A stretch of DNA of 64,000 nt from Opitutaceae bacterium (GCA_028284385.1 JANQRT010000068.1:1-64000); one strand, 5' to 3'. Shown: positions 16,385-25,307, counted from the stretch's first letter. A program made the numbers and translations. Notes: generated from the letters alone by a model not told the origin.

Positions 16385-18145
16385 CTACATACGCTCTAAA
16401 GTCCGTATTCCTAATAAGTTCAGCGACATTTTAAGAATTATTAGCGTTTGACGACAAAGGAGTAGACGACGGGCTCTAACGTCAGGCTGGTCTACAATAA
16501 CATGATCGGCATTGTAGAATGAACTAAAGGCTCCTGAGAGTTCGTAAAGATAGCTACAAAGAGTATGAGGTCTGAGTGTGTCGATGGTTTGATGAATCAC
16601 GCCGACGAACTCGATGATCTTTCTAGCTAGAGCCTGCTCCTCCGCGGTTTCGAAGCTGGAGGCTTCTGACTCCATTGAGTCCAAGCTGCTCTCGTTCACC
16701 TTGCGAAAGATGCTTTGTATCCGCGTGGCCGCATACAATAAATAAGGTGCGGTATTGCCATCCAGCGACAGTAGCTTTTCCCAGGAAAAGACGTAGTCGC
16801 TCGTTCGGTTTGGAGTGAGGTCCGCGTATTTCACTGAGCTGATTCCCACGGTCTTGGCAATCGATCGCAGTTCCTCTTCCGGTAGATCAGGGTTTTTCTC
16901 TTTGACAATAAGATAGGCTCGCTCGACGGCTTCCTGTAGCAAGTCAATCAACCGTATGGGCTCGCCACTACGCGATTTCATGGCCTTTCCCTGATCGTCG
17001 GTGATCTTGCCGAACATGACATTATTGAAGGTCGGCATTTCTCGATTCGTCTTCTCGAACCATTTTTTCGTCGTGAGCTCCAGTTGCTCGAAATGATCTT
17101 TCTGGCGGTCGTCGGTAACGATTATGATTCCCGTAGCTTTGAAATGCTCGAGTCGGTAGAGCATGGTAGCCAAATCCGTCGAAGCGTAGTTGCTGGCTCC
17201 ATCCGATTTCCTGATGATGAAAGGCTGCTTTTTGAAGCGCTTGTGTTCAGGATGAAATACGACCAGAGCTCCTTGGCTTTCCTCTGCTATCCCGCACTTG
17301 AGCAGCTCTTCATACACTTGATCCACTTTGTCGCGATAAAAGCTCTCGCCAAGATAGTGATCGTATTCCACGTCAAGAAGCCCGTAAACTTCCTTGAGAC
17401 CTTTTATGCTGTATTCATTTACTAACTGCCAGAGCTCTACATTCTCGGATTCTCCATTTTGAAGATTCACCAGTTCGTCGCGGCATTCCTGGAGAGCGTT
17501 TTCGTCGTTTTCGGCTACTTCGTTGCCGATCCGATAAAGTCTCTCCAATTCACCTAACGGATCCGTATCCAAATTCTCCTTATCAAGATGTCTTTTGTAT
17601 GCGTAGAAAAGTTTTCCATACGCCGTACCCCAGTCGCCAAGGTGGTTGTCGCGAATGACCTTCGCTCCGCAGAATTCCAGCAATCGGCAAATTGCCTCGC
17701 CAATAACGACGGATCGAATGTGCCCGACATGCATTTGCTTCGCCGTGTTCGGAGATCCATAATCGACGACGATGGTTTGACCTTCGTTTAGATGCATCGC
17801 CGACTGAACGAGGGACTTTTCACTCGAAAAGGTTTTCAGCCATTCCAGAGTGAAACTCGGCTTCATCTTGAAATTTATGAACCCGGGGCCGGCTATACTC
17901 AGTTCGAAGTTCGACTGGATTTCATTGTCGGACGCCAGCGTGCCCATAAGCGAGTTCGCGACTTCTCTTGGATTGGATTGGGTTCTTTTCGCGTAGGGGA
18001 GGGCGCCATTCGCTTGGAAGTCTCCAAACTTTGGATCAGCCAATTTCACGTCGGCAGTGAAGATCTCCAGGTCGAAACCCTTTTCGTGGGCCGCTGCCAC
18101 CACCTTTGTATTCAATTTATCCGCTACGTCGAACCATCCATGCAT
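16385..18145 (-). CDS. argS: Arginyl-tRNA synthetase
   Basis: A 586-residue class I synthetase that charges tRNA-Arg. The N-terminal Add1 domain is followed by the catalytic domain with the HIGH-type motif HVGH (139-142, in PNTAKQMHVGH), the sequence LGDWGTAYGKL, the substrate segment SDGASNYASTDLA, and GKAMKSRSGEP in the place of KMSKS. The C-terminal anticodon-binding DALR domain ends in a characteristic LGI..LERM. Length is normal for bacterial ArgRS. An essential gene, transcribed alone leftward. Confidence 0.97.
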   Translation of the reverse strand: MHGWFDVADKLNTKVVAAAHEKGFDLEIFTADVKLADPKFGDFQANGALPYAKRTQSNPREVANSLMGTLASDNEIQSNFELSIAGPGFINFKMKPSFTLEWLKTFSSEKSLVQSAMHLNEGQTIVVDYGSPNTAKQMHVGHIRSVVIGEAICRLLEFCGAKVIRDNHLGDWGTAYGKLFYAYKRHLDKENLDTDPLGELERLYRIGNEVAENDENALQECRDELVNLQNGESENVELWQLVNEYSIKGLKEVYGLLDVEYDHYLGESFYRDKVDQVYEELLKCGIAEESQGALVVFHPEHKRFKKQPFIIRKSDGASNYASTDLATMLYRLEHFKATGIIIVTDDRQKDHFEQLELTTKKWFEKTNREMPTFNNVMFGKITDDQGKAMKSRSGEPIRLIDLLQEAVERAYLIVKEKNPDLPEEELRSIAKTVGISSVKYADLTPNRTSDYVFSWEKLLSLDGNTAPYLLYAATRIQSIFRKVNESSLDSMESEASSFETAEEQALARKIIEFVGVIHQTIDTLRPHTLCSYLYELSGAFSSFYNADHVIVDQPDVRARRLLLCRQTLIILKMSLNLLGIRTLERM

Positions 18146-18495
18146 AAGAAGGCCCTACAAAAGACGGAAGGTTCGCTCGATCAAGCTTCTATTTATTCGC
18201 TCCTCCCCGGAATCGACACCGATTCCATCACCCATTTTCGTTGGAGCTAGTAGAATTCAACTTCTTCATTCCAGGCCTGTTTTGGATAAACCATAGGGGC
18301 TTGACACGTGTGGCATAATACTAACTTCAAAATCGTTGCGAGAGCCGTTGCAGTAGACTTAACTCATTGCGGTAGCGGTTCTTACGACGAGGTCGACTGT
18401 GTTGATATTGGCTCAGATATGCACGACCGATAGTCTTGTAAGTCTCTGCCAATCAATGCATTAATGCAATTAACGTTTCTTTTACAATTATAAAA
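18146..18495. other. Divergent intergenic region argS / pyrimidine phosphorylase
   Basis: 350 bases with no supported gene between two divergent start codons, so it must hold both promoters. A TTGACA lies at 18301-18306, but the nearest TAATAC is only ~9-10 bases away and the correctly spaced hexamer is poor, so I do not call a promoter. AT content rises just before the phosphorylase start. Confidence 0.5.
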
Positions 18496-19836
18496 ATGGT
18501 TAGAAAAACCTTGAGTAGTCGTCGATTCATCAAGCCCACCTATGCTTACTTAATTGAGAAAAAGCGGGACGGGCAGGAATTTACTAAAGATGAAATTCGG
18601 TACATTATCGACTCTATCCTAGATGGAGAGATGCCCGATTATCAAATGGCGGCCCTCGCCATGGCGGTCTATTTCCAGGGCATGTCGGCTCAGGAGACGG
18701 CTATTCTTACTGAAGAAATGATGCTTTCAGGTGAGGTGATCGACTTGTCTCACATCGCCAAACCGAAAATCGACAAATATTCGACGGGTGGAGTTGGAGA
18801 TAAGACCTCTCTAGTTTTGGTACCGCTTGCGGTCGCCAGCGGAATCGTGCTTCCAATGATGGGTAGCGTGGATCAGGACTTCGCTATCAGCACTTTAGAT
18901 AAACTTAGTGCTGTTCCTGGTTTCAATCCACAGATGGAGATAGATGCGTTTATCGAGCAATTGGAACGCATTGGTGGAGCCATGGTTCGCCAAAGTCCCG
19001 AGCTCGCTCCCGCTGATGCGACTCTTTACCAACTACGCAAGAAAACGGCAACCATTCCCAGTTTGCCACTGATTACTGGAAGCGTTCTATCAAAGAAATT
19101 GGCCGAAGGCGCCGAAGGTCTGGTAATCGATGTAAAGTGGGGCAATGGATCTTTCATTCGCGATCTTGAGCAAGCAAAGCAATTGGCTCGCTCCATGACC
19201 CGTGTTGGCCGCTCGATGAAGCGCAGATGCGTCGCCTTGGTTACCGATATGAATCAGCCTTTGGGCGACACGGTAGGAACCTCCCTCGAGCTTAAGGAAG
19301 CCATTCAGCTGCTTAAGGGCGAGGGTCCGGAAGATTTGCAGGAGCTTGTGCTCAAGCTTGGAATGGAAATCGTGCGTCTGGCTGGTGTGGCTGGGTCTAC
19401 GCTTTCGGCTAAGCAGACTGTCCAGCGTCACATCGAAGATGGTACTGCTCTTGAGAAGCTTAAAGACATAATCGCCGCCCAAGGAGGAGACACTTCCTAT
19501 ATCGACAATCCGGACAAGTTCCCAACGGCTCAGCATATTCGAAAGCTGCCAGCTCCAAAACGTGGATACGTGCATACGATTAACGCTGCCCAAATCGCGA
19601 AAGGCGTTCACCTGCTAGGAGCAGGACCTGGCCAGGACGAAGGCATCGATTTTGCCGTAGGCGTTTCGGAAATCAAGAAAGTGGGAACGCAGGTCAAGCA
19701 AGGCGAACCGCTGATGATGATTCATTACAACGACGAGTCCAAACTCGAGCAGGCATTGGAATACTTCAAAGCCGCTTATCGTTTGGCTCCAAAGCGCCCA
19801 ACGCCTCCGCCACTCATTGTCGAGCGCGTTGCCTAG
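18496..19836 (+). CDS. Pyrimidine-nucleoside (thymidine) phosphorylase homologue with altered phosphate loop
   Basis: A 446-residue protein with the whole fold of the DeoA/Pdp family: DYQMAALAMAVYFQGM, KYSTGGVGDKTSLVL (94-108), PADATLYQLR, SVLSKKLAEG, DVKWGNGSF, and the C-terminal barrel-sandwich part. The pyrimidine-contact residues Arg181, Ser196 and Lys200 are kept. The near-invariant SGRGLGHTGG stretch, which precedes TxDKLE, is replaced by GSVDQDFAIS (123-132), although length and the following Thr133 are conserved. The usual His after Lys in KHSTGG is Tyr95. Phosphorolysis may be changed or lost. It ends at a strong terminator. Confidence 0.85.
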   Translation: MVRKTLSSRRFIKPTYAYLIEKKRDGQEFTKDEIRYIIDSILDGEMPDYQMAALAMAVYFQGMSAQETAILTEEMMLSGEVIDLSHIAKPKIDKYSTGGVGDKTSLVLVPLAVASGIVLPMMGSVDQDFAISTLDKLSAVPGFNPQMEIDAFIEQLERIGGAMVRQSPELAPADATLYQLRKKTATIPSLPLITGSVLSKKLAEGAEGLVIDVKWGNGSFIRDLEQAKQLARSMTRVGRSMKRRCVALVTDMNQPLGDTVGTSLELKEAIQLLKGEGPEDLQELVLKLGMEIVRLAGVAGSTLSAKQTVQRHIEDGTALEKLKDIIAAQGGDTSYIDNPDKFPTAQHIRKLPAPKRGYVHTINAAQIAKGVHLLGAGPGQDEGIDFAVGVSEIKKVGTQVKQGEPLMMIHYNDESKLEQALEYFKAAYRLAPKRPTPPPLIVERVA

Positions 19837-19860
19837 TCGAATAGCGTATTAGAATTGCGA

Positions 19861-19886
19861 AGCCGGTCTTTCCAGACCGGCTTTTT
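19861..19886 (+). terminator. Rho-independent terminator of the phosphorylase gene
   Basis: A 9-bp perfect stem AGCCGGTCT/AGACCGGCT (19861-19869 with 19874-19882) and a 4-base loop, followed by TTTT. It lies 25 bases after the stop. Confidence 0.9.
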
Positions 19887-19917
19887 CATTTTGCTCTCCG
19901 ATAGCGCATTTTTCTTA

Positions 19918-19951
19918 AAAGAAAACGCCTCCAGAATCTGGAGACGTTTTA
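19918..19951 (-). terminator. Rho-independent terminator of efp
   Basis: Inverted repeat AAAACGCCTCCAG (19922-19934) with CTGGAGACGTTTT (19938-19950), one mismatch and a 3-base loop. On the minus strand the right arm ends in TTTTCTTTT, a U-rich tail. It lies about 26 bases beyond the efp stop. Confidence 0.82.
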
Positions 19952-19976
19952 AAATTAAACTTCCTTTTGCTAGAAT

Positions 19977-20534
19977 CTAAGCTCTGCCCATGTAGCTGCG
20001 ATCGGACGTGTTAACCTTTATTACTTCGCCTTCCTTGATGAAGAGCGGAACCTGAATGGTGAGCCCCGTTTCAAGGGTCGCAGGCTTTTGTACATTGCTT
20101 GCCGTGTCGCCCCTTATGCCTTCCGGCGATTCCACAACCTTTAATTCGACGGCGGACGGCATGTCTACCTGGACGGGATTTCCATCCACGTAGAGCACTT
20201 CGTATTCAGTGTTCGGAACAAGGAAATCTATAGAACTCTCCACCATTTCCCGGTTGAACTCGATGGTCTCGTAAGTTTCTAGATCCATAAAGGCGTAGAC
20301 GCCTCTATCCTCATAGCTAAACTCCAGATTCTTGCGCTCGGTCATCAGAATCTCGACTTTTTCCGTCGAGCCAAAGCGCACGTCCGCCGAGCGACCAGTA
20401 CTCAAATTTCGCATCTTGGTTTGCACAACCGGCTGGCCCTTGCCAGGCGTTCGGTGGTGCGATTCCAAGATCAGATTTGGTGTGCCGTTATAATTGATCA
20501 CGTTGCCTTTTCGGAGGTCTAGAGCGAGTGGCAT
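19977..20534 (-). CDS. efp: Elongation factor P
   Basis: A 185-residue translation factor that relieves ribosome stalling on polyproline. Domain I carries the tip loop TPGKGQ with Lys32 at the position that is modified (or bare) in other bacteria. Domains II and III follow with the signature VPLFIKEGEVIKVNTSDRSY near the C-terminus. No modification enzyme (epmA, earP, ymfI) is in the window. Transcribed alone, divergent from lpxC-fabZ. Confidence 0.97.
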   Translation of the reverse strand: MPLALDLRKGNVINYNGTPNLILESHHRTPGKGQPVVQTKMRNLSTGRSADVRFGSTEKVEILMTERKNLEFSYEDRGVYAFMDLETYETIEFNREMVESSIDFLVPNTEYEVLYVDGNPVQVDMPSAVELKVVESPEGIRGDTASNVQKPATLETGLTIQVPLFIKEGEVIKVNTSDRSYMGRA

Positions 20535-20681
20535 AATAATTACTTCGTTATGATTCGGATTTTGAGAAGAGCCTCACTAGACGCTAAAAATTTAAGTGTC
20601 AATCAGCCTGTCGACCTGACTTTGGGGCAATCTCGATAAATTATTGTCATTTCGGCGCAGAACTGCCACTAAGCCTTCCCC

Positions 20682-22013
20682 ATGAAGCAACGCTCAATTC
20701 TGCGGGAGGTTTCGATCAAGGGGGCCGCTCTCCATACGGGAGACAAAGCGACCTTAACCATGAAGCCGGCTCCTGCTAATCACGGGATCGTTTTTCGCAG
20801 GATGGATCTTCATGAAAAGCCGGAAATCAGGCCTTCAATCGATCTGGTGGGAGATCTCGTGAGAAACACTACTTTGAATTCCGGTCATGCAAAGTTGCAT
20901 ACAGTCGAGCATGTGCTTTCCGCTCTTCATGGGATGGGAATCGACAACATCTTAATTGAAATGGACGCCAGCGAACCCCCGATTATGGACGGTTCGGCCA
21001 AGTCCTATGTAAACATGATTCTCGAGGGAGAACCCGTCGAGCAGGATGCGGAAAGAGAATACTTTGTATTGGATCAACCGATATCGGTAACGCGTGGCAA
21101 CTCGTCGCTTATCGCCTTGCCTCACGACGGATTGAAAGTGACCTGCACTTCCGCGGACGATCGAGGCATACACACGCAGCATGTTTCTCTGGAAATCGAC
21201 CCTGAGGTCTATTCGACTCAAATTGCGGCCGCTCGCACCTTCACCATCTACGAAGAGATCGAAGAACTTTTAAAGCTGGGCAAGATCAAGGGAGGAAGTT
21301 TGGAGAACGCTATCGTTTTAAAAGACGACAAGATCATGTCCAAGGAGCCGCTTCGTTTCGAAGACGAGATGGCCAGGCATAAGATGCTGGATGTGATTGG
21401 CGATATTCTGCTTCTAGGCAAGCCGATCAAAGCGCATCTGGTTGCTGTTCGACCTAGTCACGCCATTAACTCCGAGCTCACTAAAAAGCTCCATGACCGC
21501 ATGGAAGAGAAGGCGAAGGGGCCAAAAAAGCAGGTCAAGAAGAGCAAGGTGATTGTCTCTGAAGAATCGGAGTTGGATATTCGGCGAGTCATTGAAACGC
21601 TTCCTCACCGCTATCCTATGTTGATGGTTGATCGTGTAGTGGAATTTCGGGGAGACGATGAGCTTACGGCATTAAAGAATGTCACTATAAACGAAGAGTA
21701 TTTCCAAGGTCACTACCCGGGTCAGCCGATCATGCCAGGCGTTTTGCAAATCGAGGCGATGGCTCAAGCCGCTGGCATCCTTCTATTGAGAGCCACCAAA
21801 AACGAAGGGATGACTGCCGTTTTCATGAGCATCGATAAGGTAAAGTTTCGACACAAAGTAATCCCTGGAGATCAATTGCGAATCGAAGTGAAACTGAAGA
21901 AGATCATGCGTGGAAAAATCGGAACGGCCGAGGCATCCTGTCATGTCGGGGAGGACTTGGCTTCTTCCGGAGAGTTGAAGTTCATGCTCATCGACAAGGA
22001 AGAAGAGCTTTAG
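20682..22013 (+). CDS. lpxC-fabZ: Bifunctional LpxC-FabZ: UDP-3-O-acyl-GlcNAc deacetylase / 3-hydroxyacyl-ACP dehydratase
   Basis: A 443-residue fusion. Residues 1-~280 are the zinc deacetylase LpxC, the committed step of lipid A synthesis, with ligands His77 (TVEHVL) and His233/Asp237 (HKMLD) and catalytic His260. A lysine-rich linker (~278-292) leads to FabZ (~295-443), the hot-dog dehydratase of fatty acid synthesis, with His344 (GHYPGQP) and Glu358 spaced as in single FabZ enzymes. Both substrates derive from the 3-hydroxyacyl-ACP pool, so the fusion couples lipid A and phospholipid supply. Such fusions are known in Bacteroidota and Verrucomicrobiota. lpxA follows 25 bases later. Confidence 0.96.
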   Translation: MKQRSILREVSIKGAALHTGDKATLTMKPAPANHGIVFRRMDLHEKPEIRPSIDLVGDLVRNTTLNSGHAKLHTVEHVLSALHGMGIDNILIEMDASEPPIMDGSAKSYVNMILEGEPVEQDAEREYFVLDQPISVTRGNSSLIALPHDGLKVTCTSADDRGIHTQHVSLEIDPEVYSTQIAAARTFTIYEEIEELLKLGKIKGGSLENAIVLKDDKIMSKEPLRFEDEMARHKMLDVIGDILLLGKPIKAHLVAVRPSHAINSELTKKLHDRMEEKAKGPKKQVKKSKVIVSEESELDIRRVIETLPHRYPMLMVDRVVEFRGDDELTALKNVTINEEYFQGHYPGQPIMPGVLQIEAMAQAAGILLLRATKNEGMTAVFMSIDKVKFRHKVIPGDQLRIEVKLKKIMRGKIGTAEASCHVGEDLASSGELKFMLIDKEEEL

Positions 22014-22038
22014 TTTGTAATTTTTATTTGGGCACAAA

Positions 22039-22839
22039 ATGCTGAAAATGGGCGCGAACATTCATTCTACAGCAATCGTCGATCCCGCTGCTAATCTTGC
22101 GGACGACGTCGAAGTTGGTCCCTATGCCGTGATTGGCGCTGGCGTGACGCTGGGTAGCGGTTGCAAGGTCTGGCATCATGCAAGCGTTTGGGGCAACACT
22201 ACGCTAGGGGAGGGTTGCGAGATTTATCCTTATGCTTGCATTGGCATGCAGACTCAGGACTTGAAATACAAGGGAGGAGATCCTGGAGTGCGTATTGGAG
22301 CCCGCAATGTATTTCGCGAGTACGTCACCATAAACGCGGCTACCAACGATGGCGAGTATACGGAAATTGGAGACGATAACTACCTACTTGCCTATAGCCA
22401 TGTGGGTCATTGCTGCAAATTGGGAAATCACATCATCGCCAGTAACGGCGTGGCTTTTGCAGGACATGTGACGGTTGGCGATTACGCTGGAATTGGAGGA
22501 GGGGGCACTGCCATCCATCAGTTTTGCCAAATTGGAGAGCATTCCTATATAGGAGGCTGCTCCAAGGTGGAGCAGGATATTCCTCCTTTCCTGCTTGGGG
22601 ATGGTCATCCTGCGAAAATCCGCATGTTCAACAAGGTAGGGCTCGAACGAGCCGGTTTCAGCCAGGAACAGTTGAGTGTGGTCAAATTTCTCTTTAAAAC
22701 CTTTTATCGGGAAGGCCTAAATCGGCAACAGGCCATCGACGTAGTGAATGGTAGTCAGTATAAGGATACGAGTGAGGCGGTTTCTTTTCTCTCGTTTGCT
22801 CATAGATCTGAACGAGGTTTGACCGGCGGTTCAAAGTAG
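22039..22839 (+). CDS. lpxA: UDP-N-acetylglucosamine acyltransferase
   Basis: A 266-residue left-handed beta-helix enzyme that transfers a 3-hydroxyacyl chain from ACP to UDP-GlcNAc, the first lipid A step. Hexapeptide repeats run from IHSTAIVDPAA to residue ~190. The catalytic region is LAYSHVGHCCKLGNHIIASNG, with GGGTAIHQFCQIGEHSYIGG after it, then a C-terminal helical domain. It sits in an operon with lpxC-fabZ. The first ATG is used; ATG 22048 would remove three residues and is equally likely. Confidence 0.96.
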   Translation: MLKMGANIHSTAIVDPAANLADDVEVGPYAVIGAGVTLGSGCKVWHHASVWGNTTLGEGCEIYPYACIGMQTQDLKYKGGDPGVRIGARNVFREYVTINAATNDGEYTEIGDDNYLLAYSHVGHCCKLGNHIIASNGVAFAGHVTVGDYAGIGGGGTAIHQFCQIGEHSYIGGCSKVEQDIPPFLLGDGHPAKIRMFNKVGLERAGFSQEQLSVVKFLFKTFYREGLNRQQAIDVVNGSQYKDTSEAVSFLSFAHRSERGLTGGSK

Positions 22840-22854
22840 GCGTTTTCCTGTCGA

Positions 22855-22894
22855 AGAGCATTGCCAATCTGGCAAGTGGCTCTAATTGCTCTTT
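22855..22894 (+). terminator. Probable terminator after lpxA
   Basis: An interrupted stem: TTGCCA/TGGCAA (22861-22866 with 22870-22875), extended by AGAGC/GGCTCT after a small bulge. CTCTTTT follows at 22888-22894. It overlaps the stop codon of the opposing small gene. Confidence 0.5.
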
Positions 22895-23091
22895 TCAATT
22901 CTCCAAACCAAAGCTCGGCCTTTTCCTTTGACGCGTTCCAGGCGGATATCGATCTCTAACCGACCGATCCAATTCGGGCAAGGGTGATCGTAGGGCAGGT
23001 TGAGCGAGTCCCTTAATTCAATCCAGGTTAAGCCAGACGAGTTGCGAGAAAGCTTTTTCTGTATTCGATCTCTGAATTCATTATAGGTCAT
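22882..23091 (-). CDS. Small conserved-looking hypothetical protein
   Basis: A 69-residue basic protein starting at ATG 23091 (MTYNEFRDRIQKKL). An upstream TTG at 23142 would add 17 residues but is less likely. The body (LTWIELRDSLNLPYDHPCP, then WIGRLEIDIRLERVKGKGRALVWRI) resembles a small winged-helix module and looks conserved rather than random. Function unknown. It follows the glyoxalase-fold gene in the same direction and is probably cotranscribed. Confidence 0.7.
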   Translation of the reverse strand: MTYNEFRDRIQKKLSRNSSGLTWIELRDSLNLPYDHPCPNWIGRLEIDIRLERVKGKGRALVWRIEKSN

Positions 23092-23152
23092 CAAAATCGT
23101 TTTAAGCCGTGTTGCGGATATTCCCTCTTGGATTGGAAGCAACCTTTGATAG

Positions 23153-23551
23153 CTATCCGTTAGATTGCCCTATCTTATCCGGATGACAATCTTTCTGACA
23201 ATGTATTGTAACGGCGTTCCCTTCTGTATCCAAAATAGTACCTATGCGGCAAACCGGCGTATCGATCAAATCCTGAACAATCGTCACGCCTTTTTCTTTT
23301 AACTGTCCCATAGTTTTCTCGAAGTCGTCTACTTCGAGGGCGATGGCAGCTCCGTTGTTTTGTGGCTTCCAGTTTGGATCCACGTCGGTAATGGCCAAAG
23401 TTCCATTAGGGAGATCGTATTCTACCCAATACTTTTCTTCCGGAAGATCAAATACCTTCGGCTTCAAGCCAAGCGTGTCTTCATAAAACCCGCGAGCGCG
23501 TTCGATATTCACAACGGGATATCCAGTGAAGGCTACATCAACTACTTTCAT
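23153..23551 (-). CDS. VOC-superfamily (glyoxalase/dioxygenase fold) protein
   Basis: A 132-residue protein with two beta-alpha-beta-beta-beta repeats: PVVNIERARGFYEDTLGLK, YDLPNGTLAITD, then ALEVDDFEKTMGQLKEKG and the closing DTEGNAVTIHCQK. The family covers glyoxalase I, antibiotic-resistance proteins and ring-cleaving dioxygenases; the sequence does not tell them apart. Cytoplasmic. Confidence 0.88.
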   Translation of the reverse strand: MKVVDVAFTGYPVVNIERARGFYEDTLGLKPKVFDLPEEKYWVEYDLPNGTLAITDVDPNWKPQNNGAAIALEVDDFEKTMGQLKEKGVTIVQDLIDTPVCRIGTILDTEGNAVTIHCQKDCHPDKIGQSNG

Positions 23552-23635
23552 ATGAGATTAGATATAGCGAAAAGGGTCGGACATTCATGGTCGCTTGCGG
23601 GCACTTAATCTCGAAAAGCGGCTCTTAATCCGTAA

Positions 23636-24535
23636 TTACGAATCAGTTGAAGAGCCTCTTATTTTTCGTTTCAGGCTGGCTAGATGAGTCTGCACCGCTT
23701 CCAATTCTCGTTCGATATGGTTGATATCGTCTTCGGTCGTTAGGTGCCCGAGTTCTTTGATATGACGTTTTTCCTCTTCCTGCTCCGCTTCCAGTTGGGC
23801 TTCTGTCATCCCGTTCATGATAACTCCGATAAAAAGATTGAGCATGACCATGGTTCCAAAGAGAACAAAGGAAACGAAGAAGAAAACGGAAGTCATGGGT
23901 TGGGCTTTATTCTCGATGATAAGGTGATGATTTCCGTCATAGCCGTATCCTTCCGCTCCATACATTTGAATATACATAAGGTCAGTCCAATCCTCCAGAG
24001 TAACGATGCGGAAAAGTGATAGAAGCGAGTTTTGCAGAGTACCGAAATGAATAGGATCATTTCTGCCAAACAGCATGGTTCCTGTTACGCCGTAGATGTA
24101 GAAAAGGATAACCAGAAGCAGTCCAACATAGACCATGGAAGGCATGCTTCTCAGTAGAGCTCCGACAAGCAGCTGGAGTTTCGGCAAGGCCGTTATAAGT
24201 CGCAGTACGCGAAGAATGCGAGCTAGTCGAAGGACGGCAATGTATTGAGCGTCGAAGGGGAGAAAGCAAACGGCGACTATGGTAAAATCGAATACATTCC
24301 ATCTGTCCTTGAAATAATTCCAAGGCCTTTTCCCTTCGGCCAATATCTTTATCAGGATTTCAATGACGAAGATCCAAAGTATGGTCTTATCCACGAAATG
24401 TAGCCAGATGCCGAATTTGTCGGTGACTGATGGATACGTTTCAAGTCCAATGACGATTGCCGCAATGATAATGACGCTGATGATCGCGTTTTGAAACCAT
24501 CCTGCGTCGCGAATTCCAATAAACCATTTTGTCAT
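23636..24535 (-). CDS. One-domain voltage-gated cation channel (NaChBac/NavBac type), filter TLEDWTD
   Basis: A 299-residue six-helix channel subunit that would form tetramers in the inner membrane. S4 has arginines at every third position (Arg103, 106, 109, 112). The pore helix leads to the filter Thr179-Leu-Glu181-Asp182-Trp183-Thr-Asp185. After S6 (LFIGVIMNGM) a charged helix (245-290) resembles the C-terminal coiled coil of bacterial channels. Sodium-selective relatives carry LESWAS or LESWSM. The extra Asp at the second and fifth acidic positions matches engineered calcium-selective CaChBac/CavAb (LDDW.D). Calcium or mixed permeation is therefore plausible. Confidence 0.92.
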   Translation of the reverse strand: MTKWFIGIRDAGWFQNAIISVIIIAAIVIGLETYPSVTDKFGIWLHFVDKTILWIFVIEILIKILAEGKRPWNYFKDRWNVFDFTIVAVCFLPFDAQYIAVLRLARILRVLRLITALPKLQLLVGALLRSMPSMVYVGLLLVILFYIYGVTGTMLFGRNDPIHFGTLQNSLLSLFRIVTLEDWTDLMYIQMYGAEGYGYDGNHHLIIENKAQPMTSVFFFVSFVLFGTMVMLNLFIGVIMNGMTEAQLEAEQEEEKRHIKELGHLTTEDDINHIERELEAVQTHLASLKRKIRGSSTDS

Positions 24536-24665
24536 TTTGGTAAATAAAAGCCGGCTTCTGAAGTTTTCCGTTGGCCACTGCCTCCTCTTGTCGAGGCGAT
24601 CTAGTCATCAATCGCGTGATGGATGTCAATGCAAAGGCAAGCTCAGGGCCTTGATCGTTGCCGCT

Positions 24666-25232
24666 CTATCCAGAAATAGCGCTAATGGTAAAGAATTTGG
24701 CGATTACCGCCAGTGTTACGACAAGCATGGCAACGAGCCAATTTCTACCTGGGTGGTAAGCCAATCTTCTTGCGTGATGATCATGCAGATAGCGTGCAGC
24801 TTGCGAGAAATTGCTGATATTATCGTACTCTACTGCCTTTTTTTCTTCCTTGGGAGAGGTTTCAAGAGCATTGAGGAGTTCAAGATTGGTCGCTTCAAGC
24901 TGTAGGGCGTAAAGCGTCAATTCGTATTTATGCTTCGTCATTCTGTATTGAGATCTATGGTACGCGACATTTTTGCTTATCAGCCAAAAGTAGATGCCGG
25001 CAATGAGATAGGCGAGTGTGGTGAAGAGCGTGAAGTGCGCTGCGCCGATCTGATTGCCCTCCAAAGCGTTGGCAACGACTAGATCGGCGTTTAAAAGTCC
25101 TATGACTACGATGATGCCGCCGAAATGAAATTTGTTTCGCAGCTCGTTAGCGTCTTGACGAGTCTCGTCCATCTTCGAGTTGAGTGTGTCGAGATGCTTG
25201 AGAGCGGAGTCTCTATCGAGTGGACCTTCCAT
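24666..25232 (-). CDS. Membrane protein of unknown function
   Basis: A 188-residue protein with a charged, coiled-coil-prone N-terminus (SALKHLDTLNSKMDETRQDANELRN), two closely spaced hydrophobic segments (~52-100), a long polar helical middle, and a C-terminal membrane helix (WLVAMLVVTLAVIAKFFTI). No family recognised. It lies upstream of the channel gene in the same direction with a 130-base gap, so joint transcription is possible but unproven. Confidence 0.7.
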   Translation of the reverse strand: MEGPLDRDSALKHLDTLNSKMDETRQDANELRNKFHFGGIIVVIGLLNADLVVANALEGNQIGAAHFTLFTTLAYLIAGIYFWLISKNVAYHRSQYRMTKHKYELTLYALQLEATNLELLNALETSPKEEKKAVEYDNISNFSQAARYLHDHHARRLAYHPGRNWLVAMLVVTLAVIAKFFTISAISG

Positions 25233-25307
25233 AAGGATCCTCCAACTCTATGAGTCGCTCCGTATCGATCGAGTTTAAATAACGAGATTTAGCCTTCGCC
25301 TATGATT

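Noticed and set aside
17792..18250. 152-residue rightward frame
   Set aside because: Antisense to the argS N-terminal domain and its promoter; no protein-like features.
18301..18330. TTGACA followed by TAATAC as a sigma-70 promoter
   Set aside because: The spacing is about 9-10 bases, too short; the hexamer at 17 bases is poor.
19090..19611. 173-residue leftward frame
   Set aside because: Antisense shadow inside the phosphorylase gene.
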